In this document: positions 61,914-64,000 of the stretch, in pieces
Layout of the letters: every line of letters begins with the position of its first letter
Position numbering within the stretch: the first letter of the stretch is position 1
NCBI RefSeq assembly: GCF_046297595.1
Contig: NZ_JBKBHT010000001.1
Location: 558,001-622,000 of the forward strand
DNA: 64,000 nt
Source of the DNA: Ferrovibrio sp046297595
GTDB taxonomy: Bacteria; Pseudomonadota; Alphaproteobacteria; Ferrovibrionales; Ferrovibrionaceae
Direction: 5' to 3'
The notes under the pieces: model-generated
Databases searched by the model: none
The model's input: only the letters and a program-made list of their open reading frames with translations
Told to the model about the DNA's origin: nothing
Program-made: the position numbers and the translations under genes

Positions 61914-62444
61914 TCACTCAGCTGCGCCACGGCGCGCTCCGCTGATAACTGGTTGCGTCATCCAGCTAATGATGAAATCGGCGATCTGGGCGTGGTTATT
62001 GGCGTCCAGTATCGGCACGGGCAGGCCGGGCACAGGCTGGTCGCTGGCCACCGCGATCACATTCGGATCATTGGGCTGCAGCATGGGCTTGCCCACTTCG
62101 CTGCGCCAGACCTCGATCTTGGCATGGCTTTCATGCTTGAAGCCTTCCACCAGCACAAGGTCAACGGCGCTCAGGCGAGCCACCAGGTCGTCCAGCGTGG
62201 GCTCGGTCGCACCGCGATGCTCGTGCATGAGCGCGAAGCGCTTGGCCGAGCTGATCAGCACCTCCGTGGCGCCGGCCTCACGATGACGGTAGGAATCCTT
62301 GCCCGGCTTGTCGACATCGAACTCGTGATGCGCATGCTTGATCGTCGAGATGCGCAATCCGCGCGCGATCAGCAACGGGATCAGGTCGGACAGTAGCGTG
62401 GTCTTGCCCGACCCGCTCCAGCCGGCAATACCCAAGACCTTCAT
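61914..62444 (-). CDS. mobB: Molybdopterin-guanine dinucleotide biosynthesis protein MobB
   Basis: A 176-residue GTP-binding P-loop protein: GIAGWSGSGKTTLLSDLIPLL (Walker A), KHAHHEFDVDKPGKDSYRH and LVLVEGFKHESHAKIEVWR. MobB helps MobA attach GMP to form the MGD cofactor. The ATG overlaps the stop of the upstream ferredoxin gene (ATGA), and moeA follows, which ties all three to molybdoenzyme maturation. Confidence 0.93.
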   Translation of the reverse strand: MKVLGIAGWSGSGKTTLLSDLIPLLIARGLRISTIKHAHHEFDVDKPGKDSYRHREAGATEVLISSAKRFALMHEHRGATEPTLDDLVARLSAVDLVLVEGFKHESHAKIEVWRSEVGKPMLQPNDPNVIAVASDQPVPGLPVPILDANNHAQIADFIISWMTQPVISGARRGAAE

Positions 62445-64000
62445 GACGGCTTCTTCCCGGAGGCTTTCAACTCGGCCGCGGTACGTTCAGCCAGATAATC
62501 GTCAGTGGTGCGGATTTCGGGCCGCGGCGCGCCGGCATAGGGATCGATCCTGCTCTCGCTCTGCACGATGATGCGGCAATCGCCGCACATCCGCACACGC
62601 TCGATGGCGCCCGACTGGTACATCCAGTGTTTGCCCTCAAGCTGGGCCACGATGCGTTCGATGGTCGACTTCGTGCCGAACGCCTTGCCGCAGCGGACGC
62701 AGTGGAAAGGCTCCTCTTCCTTGATCAGGCGTGCGGTGACAGCGGCCTCGGTGAAATTCACCCGCGGCTCCAGTGCAATCACCTTTTCCGGGCAGGTATT
62801 CCGGCACAGGCCACATTGCACACAGGCATCTTCGGTGAAACTGAGCCGCGGTCGTTCTGGGTCATCGCTGAGCGCGCCGGTCGGACAGGCCGAGACACAG
62901 GACAGGCAGAGCGTGCAGCCCTCGGCGTCAATCTTCAGGTTTCCAAACGATGCGCCAGGTGGCAAAGCCAGGGTATCCACCGGTTGCGGCGCTACCTTGT
63001 GCAGATGACGGAAGGCCATACGCGTCAGATCCCGGCTGCGGCCCATCGGCAGATAACTTGCGCCGGCCGGCGCCTCGCGTGGCGTCAGCGCGGCCAATGC
63101 TGCACCAAGCTGCTCTGGATCGTCAGTCTCGATCAGACCGACACGACCGGCCTCGAAACCCAGCCCGACCAGGATGGTTTCGGTCAATGCGAGTTGCTGT
63201 GCCAGACCGCCCAGATCCTCGCGCTGTTTGCCGGGCGCCAGAACACGCAGGTCGGCAGCGCCATAGGCAAAAGCCGAGGCGAACACCGCCGCACCGCATT
63301 CGGTGACGGCATGCACCGCCAGCGGCAACACACGGGCTGGCAGGCCATCGCCATACCGGGACAGGGCATCGATCAATGGCGCGCCGTGTTTGGCATCATG
63401 CAGCAGCAGTACCGCCTGGCGGCCGCCGGCTTCGCGATAGGCCAGCAGCAGGGCGCGCACCTGTTCGACCAGGCTGGCGGCCGGCGGCATCCGGTAATCG
63501 GCCGCACTGGTCGGACAGACCGCGCCGCAATTGCCGCAGCCGCCGCAGATATAGGGATCGATGGCGACATGATCGCCCGCCGGCGTGATCGCACCGGTGG
63601 GACAGACATCGAGGCAACGCGTGCATCCCGTTTTCTTCGAACGCGAATGGGTGCAAAGTTCGGCATGGAAATCGACATAAAGCGGTTTCTCGAAACTGCC
63701 TTTCAGATCGCTGGCCTCGAACAGTGCGCGTTGCACCGCCGCCGGGTCGTTCGGGTCCGGCCGCAGATAGCCATCGCGCTTTTCATGCGCAGGGAACAGC
63801 GGCGTGCCGCCGGTGAGGTCGAGGATGATATCGCAGCGCGAGCTGGCACCGTTACGCGCCGGACCGAAGGCCAGTTGTCGGCGCGAGGACGGCATCGGCA
63901 GAGCATAATCATCCACCACCAGCTCGAAGGCGCCCAGATGGCCACGCGCCCCGACGATACGGCCCTGCACGATGGGCAGGTCCATCAGCGGCTGGCCCGG
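62441..64000 (-). CDS. Multi-4Fe-4S protein (partial, N-terminus outside window)
   Basis: The frame is open to base 64000; an ATG at 63985 is probably internal, since the five codons before it continue without a stop. The ~515 visible residues contain ferredoxin-type CxxCxxxCP clusters in pairs: GCTRCLDVCP and ICGGCGNCGAVCP (about residues 120-160), then GCTLCLSCVSACP and CVQCGLCRNTCP (about 350-400). A further CVRCGKAF and MCGDC pair near the C-terminus may bind zinc. Such proteins are found beside TorD-type chaperones and periplasmic formate dehydrogenases; mobB and moeA next door fit that. The partners lie outside the window. Confidence 0.85.
   Translation of the reverse strand, partial: PGQPLMDLPIVQGRIVGARGHLGAFELVVDDYALPMPSSRRQLAFGPARNGASSRCDIILDLTGGTPLFPAHEKRDGYLRPDPNDPAAVQRALFEASDLKGSFEKPLYVDFHAELCTHSRSKKTGCTRCLDVCPTGAITPAGDHVAIDPYICGGCGNCGAVCPTSAADYRMPPAASLVEQVRALLLAYREAGGRQAVLLLHDAKHGAPLIDALSRYGDGLPARVLPLAVHAVTECGAAVFASAFAYGAADLRVLAPGKQREDLGGLAQQLALTETILVGLGFEAGRVGLIETDDPEQLGAALAALTPREAPAGASYLPMGRSRDLTRMAFRHLHKVAPQPVDTLALPPGASFGNLKIDAEGCTLCLSCVSACPTGALSDDPERPRLSFTEDACVQCGLCRNTCPEKVIALEPRVNFTEAAVTARLIKEEEPFHCVRCGKAFGTKSTIERIVAQLEGKHWMYQSGAIERVRMCGDCRIIVQSESRIDPYAGAPRPEIRTTDDYLAERTAAELKASGKKPS

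Overview
The window is 64 kb of continuous high-GC chromosome. A sampled line in gcvPB is about 65% GC. Genes are tightly packed, with many ATGA or TGATG stop/start overlaps. No phage, IS element, CRISPR array, rRNA or tRNA was seen. The gene set points to a motile, respiring alphaproteobacterium, probably of Rhodospirillales type: ethylmalonyl-CoA pathway genes, the one-Cys alphaproteobacterial form of L36, glycolate oxidase GlcDEF, receptors ending in a DWxEF tail, an RpoN-type flagellar promoter and a split GcvPA/GcvPB. The genus cannot be fixed from sequence reading alone.

Layout, left half. 1-7 kb (minus strand): a PAS histidine kinase cut by the window edge, then lspA, ileS, ribF and a MaoC hydratase. 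7-15 kb: a mixed set holding a HAD phosphatase, a degenerate EAL membrane protein, a secreted GPx-like peroxidase, a CDP-alcohol transferase, map, rlmJ, an NTF2-like protein with an acidic tail, a low-molecular-weight phosphatase, a divergent VOC/AraC pair, and two paralogous small secreted proteins with paired cysteines. 15-20 kb (minus): a FadR-type regulator with its own operator, then glcD, glcE and glcF; rpmJ follows. 20-30 kb (minus): a chemosensory locus with cheW, three receptors sharing a collinear 618-bp signalling module, a TPP enzyme between them, and a periplasmic Cache-like protein ahead of the third receptor. 30-32 kb: a cyclase-family hydrolase and an Mpo1-like membrane protein.

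Layout, right half. 32-37 kb: a tandem glycine riboswitch driving gcvT-gcvH-gcvPA-gcvPB and ending in a strong terminator. 37-42 kb: an AT-rich Mrr-type endonuclease that looks acquired, an arsR/arsP-like pair, a DUF4112 protein with a membrane partner, a LysR regulator divergent from a secreted ester-cyclase-like protein, and an isolated unknown gene. 43-50 kb: a fused phosphotransferase/P-loop kinase, then the ethylmalonyl-CoA block with meaA divergent from ccr and mcd. 50-52 kb: an ArsR regulator divergent from a threonine dehydratase-like enzyme, a twin-TM protein and a PduO-type cobalamin adenosyltransferase. 52-56 kb: flgE-flgK-flgL behind a near-perfect sigma-54 promoter. 56-59 kb: cysS, sufE, a NifU-like scaffold and hisI. 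59-64 kb: an unrecognised protein with faint GGDEF/EAL resemblance, then moeA, mobB and a multi-cluster ferredoxin that runs off the right edge.

How the parts fit. MeaA (B12-dependent), Ccr and Mcd carry out the ethylmalonyl-CoA steps of C2 assimilation. PduO can supply the adenosyl-B12, GlcDEF brings glycolate in as glyoxylate, and the glycine cleavage system handles glycine under direct glycine sensing. Together they suggest growth on two-carbon compounds. The chemoreceptors and flagellar genes make up the motility part. The strongest candidates for undescribed biology are the paired small secreted proteins, the Cache protein with its tail-less receptor, the unrecognised protein at 59.2-60.7 kb, and the isolated gene at 42.0 kb. 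None is proven to be a new system.
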